Below are positions 8,782 to 16,553 of a stretch of 64,000 nt of DNA, piece after piece; the first letter of the stretch is position 1, and every line of letters begins with the position of its first letter. Where the stretch lies: contig NZ_CP039543.1 of the NCBI RefSeq assembly GCF_013085545.1, positions 4,061,322-4,125,321 of the forward strand, read 5' to 3'. Below the pieces are notes generated by a model. The model had not been told where the DNA came from. It did not search any database and was given only the letters and a program-made list of their open reading frames with translations. The translations under genes and the position numbers were made by a program. The stretch is from Oceanidesulfovibrio marinus (lineage in GTDB: Bacteria > Desulfobacterota > Desulfovibrionia > Desulfovibrionales > Desulfovibrionaceae).

Positions 8782-9896
8782 CAGCAGCTCCCAACGAGAT
8801 ATTTGTTCACGCACGTCGGATCAAAAACGTCCTCGGCCAATACCCGCTCCATAAACTCGAACAGGCTGCGCCGCACGGCGGGCGGGTGGTTCGGATACCA
8901 TTCCGGCGACGCCACCACAAGACAGCGGAAGACGAAGAACGGGGCTATGACCTCCAGGATCTCGCGGTCGCCCGTGGCCTCCAGGTACTCCTCAAACAGC
9001 ACCTCGAAGAGCTGGCGGAAGGGGCCGCTCAGACGCGGCGTCGCATCCGGGTCGTCCGGATGGTCGTCCAGGATGCCGAAGAGCAGGTAGTTCATGGCCA
9101 TGGAGGCGACGTCGCCGGCAGGCTCGCCCCACTCGCCGCGGCTGCGATCCAGCACACGGAAACCGCCTCGCTCGTCGATAAGCACGTTCCAGGGGTGGAA
9201 GTCGCCGTGCACCTCGGCCAGACGGTGGGCGTAGCGCTTCAGCTTCCAGCGCCAGTCGATGAGCCGGCGCTCCAGGGCCTGGAACCGCTCGGGCGGATAG
9301 TCTTCGTAGCCCTGGGGATAGGCCTCGTCCACCAGGCCCAATACACACTCGTCCGAGCCGATGAGGTTGCGGATGCGGCGGTAGTACAGATGGGGATCGT
9401 CCAGCCGCCGGCTGTGGATGCGCGCCATCCAGCGAGCGGACTCCCGCACCTGGTCCACGTCGGACGGCCGGAAGTCCCCGGCCATGATGCGCTCCAGGTC
9501 GCGGTAGTAGTCGTAGCCCGGCAGCTTCTCCACCAGCAGGAAGAACTCCTGCACGTCCCGCACCGGATGGAGCGCGTCGTCCTGGTCGATGTAGCCGAGG
9601 GCCAGGGACCTGGCGTGCTTTTCCAGGCCCCCGCCCGTCTCGTGCTGGAACATCAGTATGGCGGCGCGGTCCCAGTAGAACTGGTGGCCGTACTTGTCGC
9701 CGCGCATGGTGGAGAGCACCGCCTCCTGCGGCTCGCCGTCGATCTCGTAGCTTACGAGGACAGGCTTGCCATAGCCGAACTGCTTGACGCCCTGTTCGCC
9801 CGGCTTGCCGATCTCGCTGATGCCGAGAAGCCGGGCCTTGGGGCCAAAGGATTCCTGCAGGAATGCCTGGAGTTGGTTCGTCTTGAGCTCGATCAT
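8781..9896 (-). CDS. Aminoglycoside-phosphotransferase-like kinase
   Basis: A 371-residue protein with the APH/choline-kinase catalytic loop HGDFHPWN at about residue 231, followed by VLDRSRGEWGEP in place of the usual metal-binding IDWD/DFG segment. The family uses ATP to phosphorylate small hydroxylated compounds; nothing here points to antibiotic resistance. The stop overlaps the start of the APS-kinase-like gene, so the two are translationally coupled. It lies 33 bases downstream of a PfkB kinase gene, making three consecutive kinase genes on this strand. Confidence 0.78.
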   Translation of the reverse strand: MIELKTNQLQAFLQESFGPKARLLGISEIGKPGEQGVKQFGYGKPVLVSYEIDGEPQEAVLSTMRGDKYGHQFYWDRAAILMFQHETGGGLEKHARSLALGYIDQDDALHPVRDVQEFFLLVEKLPGYDYYRDLERIMAGDFRPSDVDQVRESARWMARIHSRRLDDPHLYYRRIRNLIGSDECVLGLVDEAYPQGYEDYPPERFQALERRLIDWRWKLKRYAHRLAEVHGDFHPWNVLIDERGGFRVLDRSRGEWGEPAGDVASMAMNYLLFGILDDHPDDPDATPRLSGPFRQLFEVLFEEYLEATGDREILEVIAPFFVFRCLVVASPEWYPNHPPAVRRSLFEFMERVLAEDVFDPTCVNKYLVGSC

Positions 9897-9929
9897 GGAG
9901 GGGTGCTCCGTGTGTGTCCGGGTCCGGTC

Positions 9930-10865
9930 CTACCAGGTGCTGCCAAAGGAACGGCCGTAGCGCTCCTTGCAGGCGTCCAGGGTCAGGGTGTGCTCCTGCG
10001 TGCCGTGCTGCTCCACGCAGTAGGCGGCGCAGATGGCGCCGATGCGGCAGGAGGTTTCCATATCCAGGCCCTCGGTAAGGCCGTAGATCAGGCCGGCGCG
10101 GTAGGAGTCGCCAGCGCCGGTGGGGTCCAGGACCTGCTTGACCGGAGCGGAGGGCACCTCGGTCTCGCCGTTCTCGCCGTAGATGACGGAGCCCTTCTCG
10201 CCCAGGGTGACGATGACCGTGTCGGCGCGCTCGCGGATCTCGGCCATGCTCAGGCCGGTGTTCTTGCGAATCATCTCCATCTCGTAGTCGTTGGCGATAA
10301 GGATGGTCGCGCCGTTGATGGCCTTGGCCAGGTCCTTGCCGTCAATGGCCGTGATCTGCTGGCCCGGATCGAAGATGTAGGGGATGCCGCACTCCTTGTA
10401 ACGCTCGGGCAGGCTGAGCATGTCCTCCACGTTGCCGGGGGAGCAGATGGCCCAGGTCTTCTCGATGTGTACGGGATCGATGGTGAACTTGGCCGACTGC
10501 TTCATGGCGCCGGGGTTGAAGCCGGTGATCTGGTTGTCCTGCTTGTCCGTGGTGATGTACGCGCCGGCCGTGAGCTCCTCGTCGATGACGCGGATGCCGT
10601 CCAGGGGCATGCCCAGCTTGCGCATGTGCTTTTCATAGGGGCCGAAGTCGCGGCCGCAGCACGAGATAACCGTGGGCTCCTTGCCCAGCAGCGAGAGCGT
10701 GTAGGCGATGTTGCCGGCCGTGCCGCCGAACTTTTCGGTCAGACCGTCCACCAGGAAGCATACGTTAAGGATGTGCAGCTTGTCCGGCAGGATATGGTCG
10801 GAAAACTTACCGGGAAAGGTCATGATGCGGTCGAAGGCTACGGATCCGGAGATGTAGATTGCCAT
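9930..10865 (-). CDS. PfkB-family carbohydrate/nucleoside kinase
   Basis: A 311-residue ribokinase-fold enzyme. The N-terminal GG motif region (LTEKFGGTAGNIAYTLSLLG) and the C-terminal anion-hole/catalytic-base motif DPTGAGDSYRAG are both intact, so it should be active. The overall layout (SGSVAFDRIM start, FNPGAMKQ) is closest by eye to bacterial adenosine-kinase-like members, but the substrate cannot be fixed from sequence. An AGGAG lies 11 bases before the ATG. It heads a minus-strand group of three kinase genes. Confidence 0.85.
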   Translation of the reverse strand: MAIYISGSVAFDRIMTFPGKFSDHILPDKLHILNVCFLVDGLTEKFGGTAGNIAYTLSLLGKEPTVISCCGRDFGPYEKHMRKLGMPLDGIRVIDEELTAGAYITTDKQDNQITGFNPGAMKQSAKFTIDPVHIEKTWAICSPGNVEDMLSLPERYKECGIPYIFDPGQQITAIDGKDLAKAINGATILIANDYEMEMIRKNTGLSMAEIRERADTVIVTLGEKGSVIYGENGETEVPSAPVKQVLDPTGAGDSYRAGLIYGLTEGLDMETSCRIGAICAAYCVEQHGTQEHTLTLDACKERYGRSFGSTW

Positions 10866-10920
10866 GTACGTTCAGGCTCCTCGTTGTTGGTTTGCAGGCG
10901 GACCGGGTCGTGCGGCGGAA

Positions 10921-11244
10921 TCAGACGGTGGTGCGTGTCTGCTCGACTATCCAGTCCAGGAACTCGGGGTTGCCGTCCACGATGGGCAGGGCCACGATGC
11001 ACGGGACATCGTAGCTGTGCGCCTCCAGCACGGCGGCTTTGAGGTCGTCAAAGCGGTCCGTGGTCGTCTTGGCGATAAAGGCCGTTTCCTGCTCGCTCTG
11101 CACCGCGCCTTCCCACCAGAACACGGCGTGCATGGACTCGAAGATGTTGCAGCAGGCGGCAAGCCGCTTCTCGACAAGCATGCCGGCAATGCGGCGCGCT
11201 TCATCAAGACTCCCGGCAGTCATGTAGACGATGAGCTGGGACAT
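10921..11244 (-). CDS. cutA: Divalent-cation tolerance protein CutA
   Basis: A 107-residue CutA1 homologue, recognised by ACCNIFESMHAVFWWEG, the FIAKTT strand and PCIVALPIVDGNPEFLDWI. The family forms very stable trimers of ferredoxin-like fold and binds copper; its physiological role is debated. AAGGAGG five bases before the ATG supports this start. It is 56 bases upstream of the PfkB gene on the same strand and divergent from nth. Confidence 0.93.
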   Translation of the reverse strand: MSQLIVYMTAGSLDEARRIAGMLVEKRLAACCNIFESMHAVFWWEGAVQSEQETAFIAKTTTDRFDDLKAAVLEAHSYDVPCIVALPIVDGNPEFLDWIVEQTRTTV

Positions 11245-11296
11245 GAAAGCCTCCTTGCAGGGTTGCGGATTGCGCGTGTATGTCCTCGGTCAATGG

Positions 11297-11361
11297 ACAA
11301 ATGCGTTTGTACGCTGCCGCCGTGTGCTATACTCAGCCCCGGCAGGGCACGCGGGCCGGGG
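11297..11361 (+). promoter_or_regulatory. Candidate extended -10 promoter and leader hairpin for nth
   Basis: TATACT at 11328-11333 is preceded by TGC, an extended -10 pattern. The -35 region (TTGTAC near 11307) is poorly spaced. Just downstream CCCCGGC (11337-11343) pairs with GCCGGGG (11355-11361). A short dyad ACAAA-N4-TTTGT lies just upstream. The leader to nth would be about 175 bases. This is the most promoter-like stretch in the 269-base divergent gap between cutA and nth. Confidence 0.35.
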
Positions 11362-11513
11362 CGAAACGCAATACGGATACTCCCGCAGTGCGCTTCCGGC
11401 GCCGGAAACCATGCCGGCAAGCGCATGCGTACAAAACGAAAATCATCCAACTCATAGCGAAAAATGCGCCGCTTGTCTTCACCGCACGGCGTCGCCCACA
11501 CGGAGGACGAACT

Positions 11514-12170
11514 ATGGCAGCGACAATCACCCCCTCGTCCGCGCCCGAAACGCGCGCCCAGGAAGTGCTCAAACGGCTCGGCAAACGCTACGCCCACCCC
11601 ACATCCGCGCTGACCCACCACTCCCCCTGGGAGCTGCTGGTGGCCACGGTGCTGGCCGCGCAGTGCACGGACGAACGGGTGAACAAGGTCACGCCGGAGC
11701 TCTTCCGCCGCTGGCCCGACCCCGCTGCCCTGGGTCAGGCCGACGTCGGCGCAATCGAAGAGGTCATCCACTCCACCGGCTTCTTCCGCAACAAGGCCAA
11801 GAACCTGAAAGCCACCGGGCAGATAGTGGCCAACGAGTACGGCGGCGAGCTGCCCAAAAGCCTGGCCGAGCTCACCAAGCTGCCGGGTGTGGCGCGCAAG
11901 ACCGCCAACATCATCCTCGGACACGCCTTCGGCATCAACGAGGGCGTGGCCGTGGACACCCACGTCAAACGCCTCTCCTTCCGCCTCGGCTTCACCGAGT
12001 CCCAGGATGTCAAACGCATCGAACGCGACCTCATGGCCGTGTTTCCCCAGGACCGCTGGGGCAACCTCAACCACTACCTCGTCTTCCTGGGCCGCGAGGT
12101 CTGCAAGGCCCGCTCACCCCAATGCCCCGAGTGCCCGCTTGAGGATATCTGTCCGAAAAACGGTGTGTAG
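11514..12170 (+). CDS. nth: Endonuclease III (DNA glycosylase/AP lyase)
   Basis: A 218-residue HhH-GPD base-excision glycosylase that removes oxidised pyrimidines and cleaves the AP site. The helix-hairpin-helix LPGVARKTANIIL carries the catalytic Lys, and VDTHVKRLS carries the catalytic Asp. The C-terminal 4Fe-4S cluster has the canonical C-x6-C-x2-C-x5-C spacing (C197, C204, C207, C213). GGAGG seven bases before the ATG fixes the start, although the frame stays open further upstream. The gene is followed by an insertion sequence. Confidence 0.95.
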   Translation: MAATITPSSAPETRAQEVLKRLGKRYAHPTSALTHHSPWELLVATVLAAQCTDERVNKVTPELFRRWPDPAALGQADVGAIEEVIHSTGFFRNKAKNLKATGQIVANEYGGELPKSLAELTKLPGVARKTANIILGHAFGINEGVAVDTHVKRLSFRLGFTESQDVKRIERDLMAVFPQDRWGNLNHYLVFLGREVCKARSPQCPECPLEDICPKNGV

Positions 12171-12192
12171 GGCCGAGGGGTTGGGTTGGGGG

Positions 12193-12196
12193 ACGC
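12193..12196. repeat. Left copy of IS target-site duplication (ACGC)
   Basis: ACGC immediately precedes the TGTACTGCCCCC end of the element; the matching copy follows the other end at 13336-13339. Four bases is within the range expected for IS3-family elements. Confidence 0.7.
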
Positions 12197-12211
12197 TGTA
12201 CTGCCCCCGTT

Positions 12212-12988
12212 TTAGCAAGCCTCTTGTAAGGGGAGGTTTGGGTTGAGCAGCTCCTGCTCGACAGCCAGGGGCGTTCGGTAGCCCAACGTCGAGTGCAGGT
12301 AGTGCGCATTGTAGTCGTCAATCCAGCGGCTTAGCGCCTCGCAGAAAGCCGTGGGGCTACGCCATTCGTTCACCCACACGAGCTCCTCCTTCAGCGTCCG
12401 CATGAAGCGCTCCGTATCGGCGTTGCCCTTGGGGTTGTTGTACGCCGTGAAGGCCTGCGTGATGCCCAGGCAGTGGCATGTCTTCATAAAGCTCAATGAT
12501 GTCGGCTGGCTGCCGTTGTCCGACATCAGGTGAAGGCCGCCGCCGCGCACGCCCTCGGGGAACTGCCGATTCACGGCCTGGTCCAGCGCCGCGAGCCAGT
12601 GCTCTGTCCTGGCTTGCGCCCCGGCGTAATGCCCCACGACCTTTTTGGTGCGCCAATCCAGGACGATCACGACGTACATCCAGCCAAAGCCGTCGATCAT
12701 GACCTTGGTCATGTCCGTGCCCCACCACTCGTTGGGCCGCGTCGGACGCGGCTTGGGGCGCGAAGGCTTCCGATTGGTCGCGGGCACGGCGCCGCGCTTC
12801 ACGCAGAGGCCGTGGTCGCGCATAAGCCGGTAGACGCGGTGTTTGCCGATGGACATCGTGTCCACAAAACGCAAGTGGGCCCAGATCCGGCGGTAGCCCC
12901 AGTAGGGATGATCCGCCTTGATGGCGCGAATTCTCTGCAACAACAGAGTGTTGCGAGATGCAACTTTGGGGTATGGGCCACGCTTCAT
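12212..12988 (-). CDS. IS3-type transposase OrfB (DDE integrase core)
   Basis: A 258-residue OrfB. An HTH_21-like segment (DHPYWGYRRIWAHL) precedes the rve catalytic domain. The DDE triad can be read as WGTDMTKV (first Asp), LMSDNGSQ (second Asp) and the Glu of NADTERFMRTLKEE. The ATG overlaps the TGA of orfA (ATGA), and orfB lies in the -1 frame relative to orfA. The stop codon lies inside the left terminal inverted repeat. The frame is intact. Confidence 0.92.
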   Translation of the reverse strand: MKRGPYPKVASRNTLLLQRIRAIKADHPYWGYRRIWAHLRFVDTMSIGKHRVYRLMRDHGLCVKRGAVPATNRKPSRPKPRPTRPNEWWGTDMTKVMIDGFGWMYVVIVLDWRTKKVVGHYAGAQARTEHWLAALDQAVNRQFPEGVRGGGLHLMSDNGSQPTSLSFMKTCHCLGITQAFTAYNNPKGNADTERFMRTLKEELVWVNEWRSPTAFCEALSRWIDDYNAHYLHSTLGYRTPLAVEQELLNPNLPLQEAC

Positions 12989-13257
12989 TCGAACAGATCG
13001 CTTTTTTTAAGCTCCAGAGTCAGCTCGCCCACCAGCCCCTTGAGCCGGGTGTTTTCGCGTTCGAGCTTTGCCGTGCGCCGGGTGTTCTTGTCCGAGATAA
13101 AGACCTCGTGGGCCTTCTCCAGCAACTGATCCCGCCACCGGTAGTACATGTTCTGAGTGATGGCATGCTCCGTGCAGATTTCTGTGACGGATCGTCCTCG
13201 AAGGCCTTCGAGGACGATCTGGGCTTTCTGTTCCGGGGTCCATTTTCTCAACGCCAT
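12985..13257 (-). CDS. IS3-type OrfA (transposase_8, HTH)
   Basis: A 90-residue protein with the transposase_8 helix-turn-helix (KWTPEQKAQIVLEGLRG, then EICTEHAITQNMYYRW) and a C-terminal leucine-zipper-like helix that in this family mediates OrfA/OrfAB dimers. Near the 3' end the sequence CTT followed by seven A then GC could allow -1 slippage into orfB, but its phase is not that of a classical A-AAA-AAG site. Simple coupled reinitiation at the ATGA overlap is equally possible. Confidence 0.9.
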   Translation of the reverse strand: MALRKWTPEQKAQIVLEGLRGRSVTEICTEHAITQNMYYRWRDQLLEKAHEVFISDKNTRRTAKLERENTRLKGLVGELTLELKKSDLFE

Positions 13258-13335
13258 GGGAACCTCCTTCTGCTGAAAATCTCAGCCATGGATGCTCCCC
13301 TCTGGTCAAGGCTTCTTCAAACTGGGGGCAGTATA

Positions 13336-13339
13336 ACGC
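13336..13339. repeat. Right copy of IS target-site duplication (ACGC)
   Basis: ACGC directly follows the element's right end and is followed by T-GTCCCCC, the second arm of the interrupted hairpin. Confidence 0.7.
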
Positions 13340-13357
13340 TGTCCCCCACGCCCCCTG

Positions 13358-13441
13358 CCGGGGACCACTGGTCCCCGGACCCCATTTATAGGGTCCAGGG
13401 AGCAATGCTCCCTGGCGGGTGCCCGAGGGCGGAGCCCTCGG
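13358..13441. repeat. Array of four consecutive palindromic hairpins
   Basis: Four inverted repeats follow one another: CCGGGGACCA/TGGTCCCCGG (13358-13378), GGACCC/GGGTCC (13377-13396), CCAGGGAGCA/TGCTCCCTGG (13395-13415) and CCGAGGGC/GCCCTCGG (13423-13441). All arms match perfectly, and adjacent units share two bases. They lie downstream of both nth and the convergent SWIM gene. This looks like an intergenic palindromic repeat family (REP/BIME-like) and could also act as a bidirectional terminator or mRNA 3'-end stabiliser. A fifth hairpin of the array was split by the IS. Confidence 0.75.
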
Positions 13442-13460
13442 ATAATTCCGAGTACTTGTT

Positions 13461-14870
13461 TTACTGCGCGGGGACGGAGTCCAGGGAGCCGCCGGCGGCG
13501 GCGCTCTGGAGGCGGTGGGTGATGTGGCCGATCCAGCGATCGCGGCGTTCGGAGCCGTCGTTGCCGCGGACGATGCGGAAGATTACGTCGAGGTCGAGGT
13601 CGGCGCCGAAGAGCAGGGTGCCGTCCGGCACGCGGCGGGAGATGGTGTAGCGGCCGCGGTTGGGGTCGCGCTCGATAAGCTTGAGCAGGTCGGCGGCCAG
13701 GGCGGCGTTGGAGATGTCGCCGGGGCGGTTTGGCGGTGCAGCCTGGGCTGGCGCTCCGGCAGATGTTGAGGCGGCCTGACCCGGTGCGGTCTGGTTCTGG
13801 CTGGCCTGGCCTTGCGCGGGGGCTGCGGAGCTCTGCGGCGAGGCGTTGGGCTGGGAGGACTCCTCGGGCAGCGGCGGTTCCAGCGGGTCCTGCACGCCGA
13901 AATCCGTGCCGTTGGCCCCGGCGGCGCCGGGCATGGGCGTCTCATTGGAGATGACCGGGCCCTCGGCCTCCTTGCCCGGGGGCGGCATGGTGATGGTGTC
14001 GGCCAGGTAGAGCACGCCGCCCAGCAGGATCACCAGGAAGATGAGCAGCCCGCGGCGGGTGCGCCTGCGGCGCATGGGTTCGTCGGCCTCGCCCGGCGTA
14101 TCGAAACGGACGGCCTTTCTGGGCCGGCTGGCCTGGGCCGCGGCGGACTTCTTGCGGCGGTAGGGGCGGGATTTTTTCTGGGCAGAAGGCTCAGTATCCG
14201 GCAAAGGCTCCGGTCCGGCCGGACCTGTTGTCGGGGCCGCGGCATGGTCCACGGTCCGGGCCTCGGGTTTTACTGCGGCCTGCGGCGTTTGAGCGGCTCC
14301 GGCCTGTTGCGCTGTGGGGCCGCAGGGCGTTCCCTCGGCCGCCGTGCGGGCGGTCTGCTCCTGGATCATGGCCTTGTGGATGCGCAGCTCCAGCGCCTCG
14401 CGCACCGGGTCGGGCGGCGGTTCCCCGTTGGCCCAGCGGTCCTCGGCCGGGTGGTAGCGGAAGGCGGCGGCGCCGATGAGCACCGTGACCCACGGCGTGG
14501 TCTCGGGGTCCAGCGGAAAAAAGAGGTCGGCGGAAGCCTCCTTGCCCTCCGGTTCCTGGGGAATGGCGACCGGCACGATGCGCCGGCACAGGGGGAAGCC
14601 TTCACGTTGCGCGGCGAGCCGTTTGAGGCGGGAGATGGTGCGCGGCTGCCCGGCCAGAGCCTTGGGGCCGTGCTGCGGATCGCGCGCCAGGGCGTAGACC
14701 AGGTGCTTGCAGCAGCGCCGCAAGTCGCCCGCATCGAATCGCGAGCGGTTCTCGCGCCACTCCTCGCAGGTGCACTCCAGAGAGTGGAGGTCGACCTGGT
14801 ACGAGGCGTCGCGTCCGCTCAGGCTGTCCACAGTTATGGACGGATTCTCGGTGTGCGAATCGTTGCTCAT
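13461..14870 (-). CDS. SWIM zinc-finger protein with one membrane segment
   Basis: A 469-residue protein. Residues 33-56 carry a SWIM zinc finger (CTC...CKH; C33, C35, C54, H56). A conserved middle region (about 75-175), a Pro/Ala/Gln-rich linker and a very basic stretch precede one membrane segment (274-292). A low-complexity Gln/Ser/Pro linker of about 80 residues leads to a C-terminal domain (RYTISRRVPDGTLLFGADLD). SWIM fingers usually bind nucleic acid or protein, so the cytosolic part may do so at the membrane. I do not recognise a named family. No strong ribosome binding site is seen before the ATG. Confidence 0.72.
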   Translation of the reverse strand: MSNDSHTENPSITVDSLSGRDASYQVDLHSLECTCEEWRENRSRFDAGDLRRCCKHLVYALARDPQHGPKALAGQPRTISRLKRLAAQREGFPLCRRIVPVAIPQEPEGKEASADLFFPLDPETTPWVTVLIGAAAFRYHPAEDRWANGEPPPDPVREALELRIHKAMIQEQTARTAAEGTPCGPTAQQAGAAQTPQAAVKPEARTVDHAAAPTTGPAGPEPLPDTEPSAQKKSRPYRRKKSAAAQASRPRKAVRFDTPGEADEPMRRRRTRRGLLIFLVILLGGVLYLADTITMPPPGKEAEGPVISNETPMPGAAGANGTDFGVQDPLEPPLPEESSQPNASPQSSAAPAQGQASQNQTAPGQAASTSAGAPAQAAPPNRPGDISNAALAADLLKLIERDPNRGRYTISRRVPDGTLLFGADLDLDVIFRIVRGNDGSERRDRWIGHITHRLQSAAAGGSLDSVPAQ

Positions 14871-14907
14871 GGCATGGGCCCGGCAGTATTCTCGCGCGGA
14901 CAGCCCG

Positions 14908-15450
14908 CTATGGCAAGGGGGCGCGATACAGGGCCGCGTCGTCGATCCAGACCGTGCCCGGGCCTTCGATCACGAGGTTCAGCAGCACCTGGTCCGGGTT
15001 CTGGCCTTCTTCCAGGCGGAAGGGCGCGGTTTGCAGCGTCCAGTCCGTATCGCCGGTAACGGCCGTGTCCAGCGCGCGGGAAAAGTACTGGCCGCGTCCC
15101 TTGAAGATGCACCACATTTCGATATACGCCGTGCCGGTCAGCCCCTGGGAACGCACCCTGGCCTGGAAGAGCAGCAGGGCGTCCTCTACGTTCAGATTAT
15201 CCAACGCAAAGAGCCGCACCTTGCTCGGGCCGGATGTCTCCACCCGCAGGCATGCGCCGCCTTCGCAGGCCGGGTCCTTTTCCACGCGCACCAGGTTCGT
15301 GTCCACGATGGAGTCCGGCGAATCCATGGAGAAGGATTGGAGACGGACCGGTTCGGGCGGCGGTTTGGAGCATCCGGCAGCCAGAATCAGAACGAAGCAG
15401 GCAAGCACAAGCCAGTGACGCGGAGCGCGTTTCGCAGCAAGGTGTCGCAT
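14908..15450 (-). CDS. Lipoprotein with carbohydrate-binding-like domain
   Basis: A 180-residue lipoprotein: signal peptide ending in the lipobox LAAGC followed by a Pro-rich spacer. The mature part has a beta-rich pattern ending in VWIDDAALYR, as in CBM4/9-type jelly-roll domains (inference). The ATG at 15450 is chosen because AAGGA lies six bases upstream; the ATG two codons earlier abuts that site. It follows the TPR gene on the same strand (28 bases after its stop), so the two may be co-transcribed. Confidence 0.7.
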   Translation of the reverse strand: MRHLAAKRAPRHWLVLACFVLILAAGCSKPPPEPVRLQSFSMDSPDSIVDTNLVRVEKDPACEGGACLRVETSGPSKVRLFALDNLNVEDALLLFQARVRSQGLTGTAYIEMWCIFKGRGQYFSRALDTAVTGDTDWTLQTAPFRLEEGQNPDQVLLNLVIEGPGTVWIDDAALYRAPLP

Positions 15451-15478
15451 GAACATTCCTTAATATGTAGGGGCGTCG

Positions 15479-16447
15479 TTAGTTCTCCAGGGGGATGTTG
15501 GGGTCGATCTTCCGGGCCGCCGCAAAGTCTCGTTTCGCCCTGGAGTCCTGGCCCATGTCCTGGCGCAGCATGCCGCGGCGTTTGTAGGCCATGGCGTCCT
15601 TGGGATTGAGCTTGATGGCCTTGGTGTAGTCCTCCACGGCCTTCTGGTACTCCTGGATCATCTCGTACGCCGCGGCGCGGTTGAAGTAGGCGTCGCCGTA
15701 CTGCGGATTGAGCTCGATGGCCTTGTCGTAGTCCATGAGAGCCATGCCGTACTGCTTGGACTTGAGCAGGGCGTTGCCGCGGTTCATGTAGGCCAGGGGG
15801 TCCTGCGGGTTGAGCTCGATGGCGCGGGAGTAATCGTCCGTGGCTTTTTGCAGTGATCCCTGTAGCTTGTACGCCAGGCCGCGCAGGATGTAGAGGTCCT
15901 GGGACTGCGGCGCGAGGAGCAGGGCCTTGCTCAGGTCGGCGATGGCCGCGTCGTACTGGTCCGCGTCGATGTAAGCGTTGCCGCGCTGGGCAAACCCTTG
16001 CGCTGCCAGGGCCATATCCTTGTCGGCCGCGGCCTTGTCACCCCTGGCTTGCAGAATCTGAGCACGATTGTAATATATGTCAGGGTCGCCGGGAAGGAGC
16101 TTGCTGGCTTGGGCAAAATCGCTCAAGGCCTTGTCTTCATTGCCTGTGTCGTGGTAGCTGAGCGCACGAGCCTTGTACGCCATGCCGGTGTCATGCGGGG
16201 AAAGCTCCCCGGAGTCGATGGCCTTGGTGTAGTAGCGGATGGCCGCCTCGTGGGCGCCGCGTCGGGCTGTCTCCAGGCCCACCAGGATGTCGTCCTTGGC
16301 GGTGTTGTTCTCCTGGGCGCGCGCCGGCGACGCGGCGACAAGGCAGGTGGCGACCAGTGCGAGCACGAACGCGCCGGTCAGCACAAGGGTGCTTGCGGCA
16401 GAATGGTTCCATGCACGAACGTTCAATATACAAAGGATACGCTCCAT
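15479..16447 (-). CDS. Secreted TPR-repeat protein
   Basis: A 322-residue protein. A long signal peptide (hydrophobic LVLTGAFVLALVATCLV, cleavage near SPARAQE) precedes about seven TPR units covering nearly the whole mature chain, e.g. AYMNRGNALLKSKQYGMALM and DAYFNRAAAYEMIQEYQKAV. Such proteins are periplasmic or outer-membrane-associated scaffolds. GAGGAG eight bases before the ATG at 16447 decides the start over one 20 codons upstream. It is divergent from the next gene. Confidence 0.82.
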   Translation of the reverse strand: MERILCILNVRAWNHSAASTLVLTGAFVLALVATCLVAASPARAQENNTAKDDILVGLETARRGAHEAAIRYYTKAIDSGELSPHDTGMAYKARALSYHDTGNEDKALSDFAQASKLLPGDPDIYYNRAQILQARGDKAAADKDMALAAQGFAQRGNAYIDADQYDAAIADLSKALLLAPQSQDLYILRGLAYKLQGSLQKATDDYSRAIELNPQDPLAYMNRGNALLKSKQYGMALMDYDKAIELNPQYGDAYFNRAAAYEMIQEYQKAVEDYTKAIKLNPKDAMAYKRRGMLRQDMGQDSRAKRDFAAARKIDPNIPLEN

Positions 16448-16553
16448 GAAAATCGCTCCTCGAAGAAGTCTGGCTGTGAGCAGGATACGGCCGTGTTGTC
16501 GAACCATTCATGTACCCCACTGTTCGGGTTCGGGCAATGGGGTGCTGTACGAT

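Larger units (their letters stand above)
12197..13335 (-). mobile_element. IS3-family-like insertion sequence, 1139 bp
   Basis: Two overlapping transposase frames on the minus strand are bounded by imperfect inverted repeats of about 40 bases. The left end starts TGTACTGCCCCC; the right end read inward starts TATACTGCCCCC; the match continues with gaps through AAGCCT and GGGGAG. ACGC is duplicated on both sides. The element looks complete and both frames are intact, so it may be active. It sits in the loop of a GGGGGAC-GCT-GTCCCCC hairpin between nth and a convergent gene. Confidence 0.88.

Noticed and set aside
8886-11042. Plus-strand open frame of 718 codons
   Set aside because: It spans antisense to two clear kinase genes and cutA; no motif or start signal.
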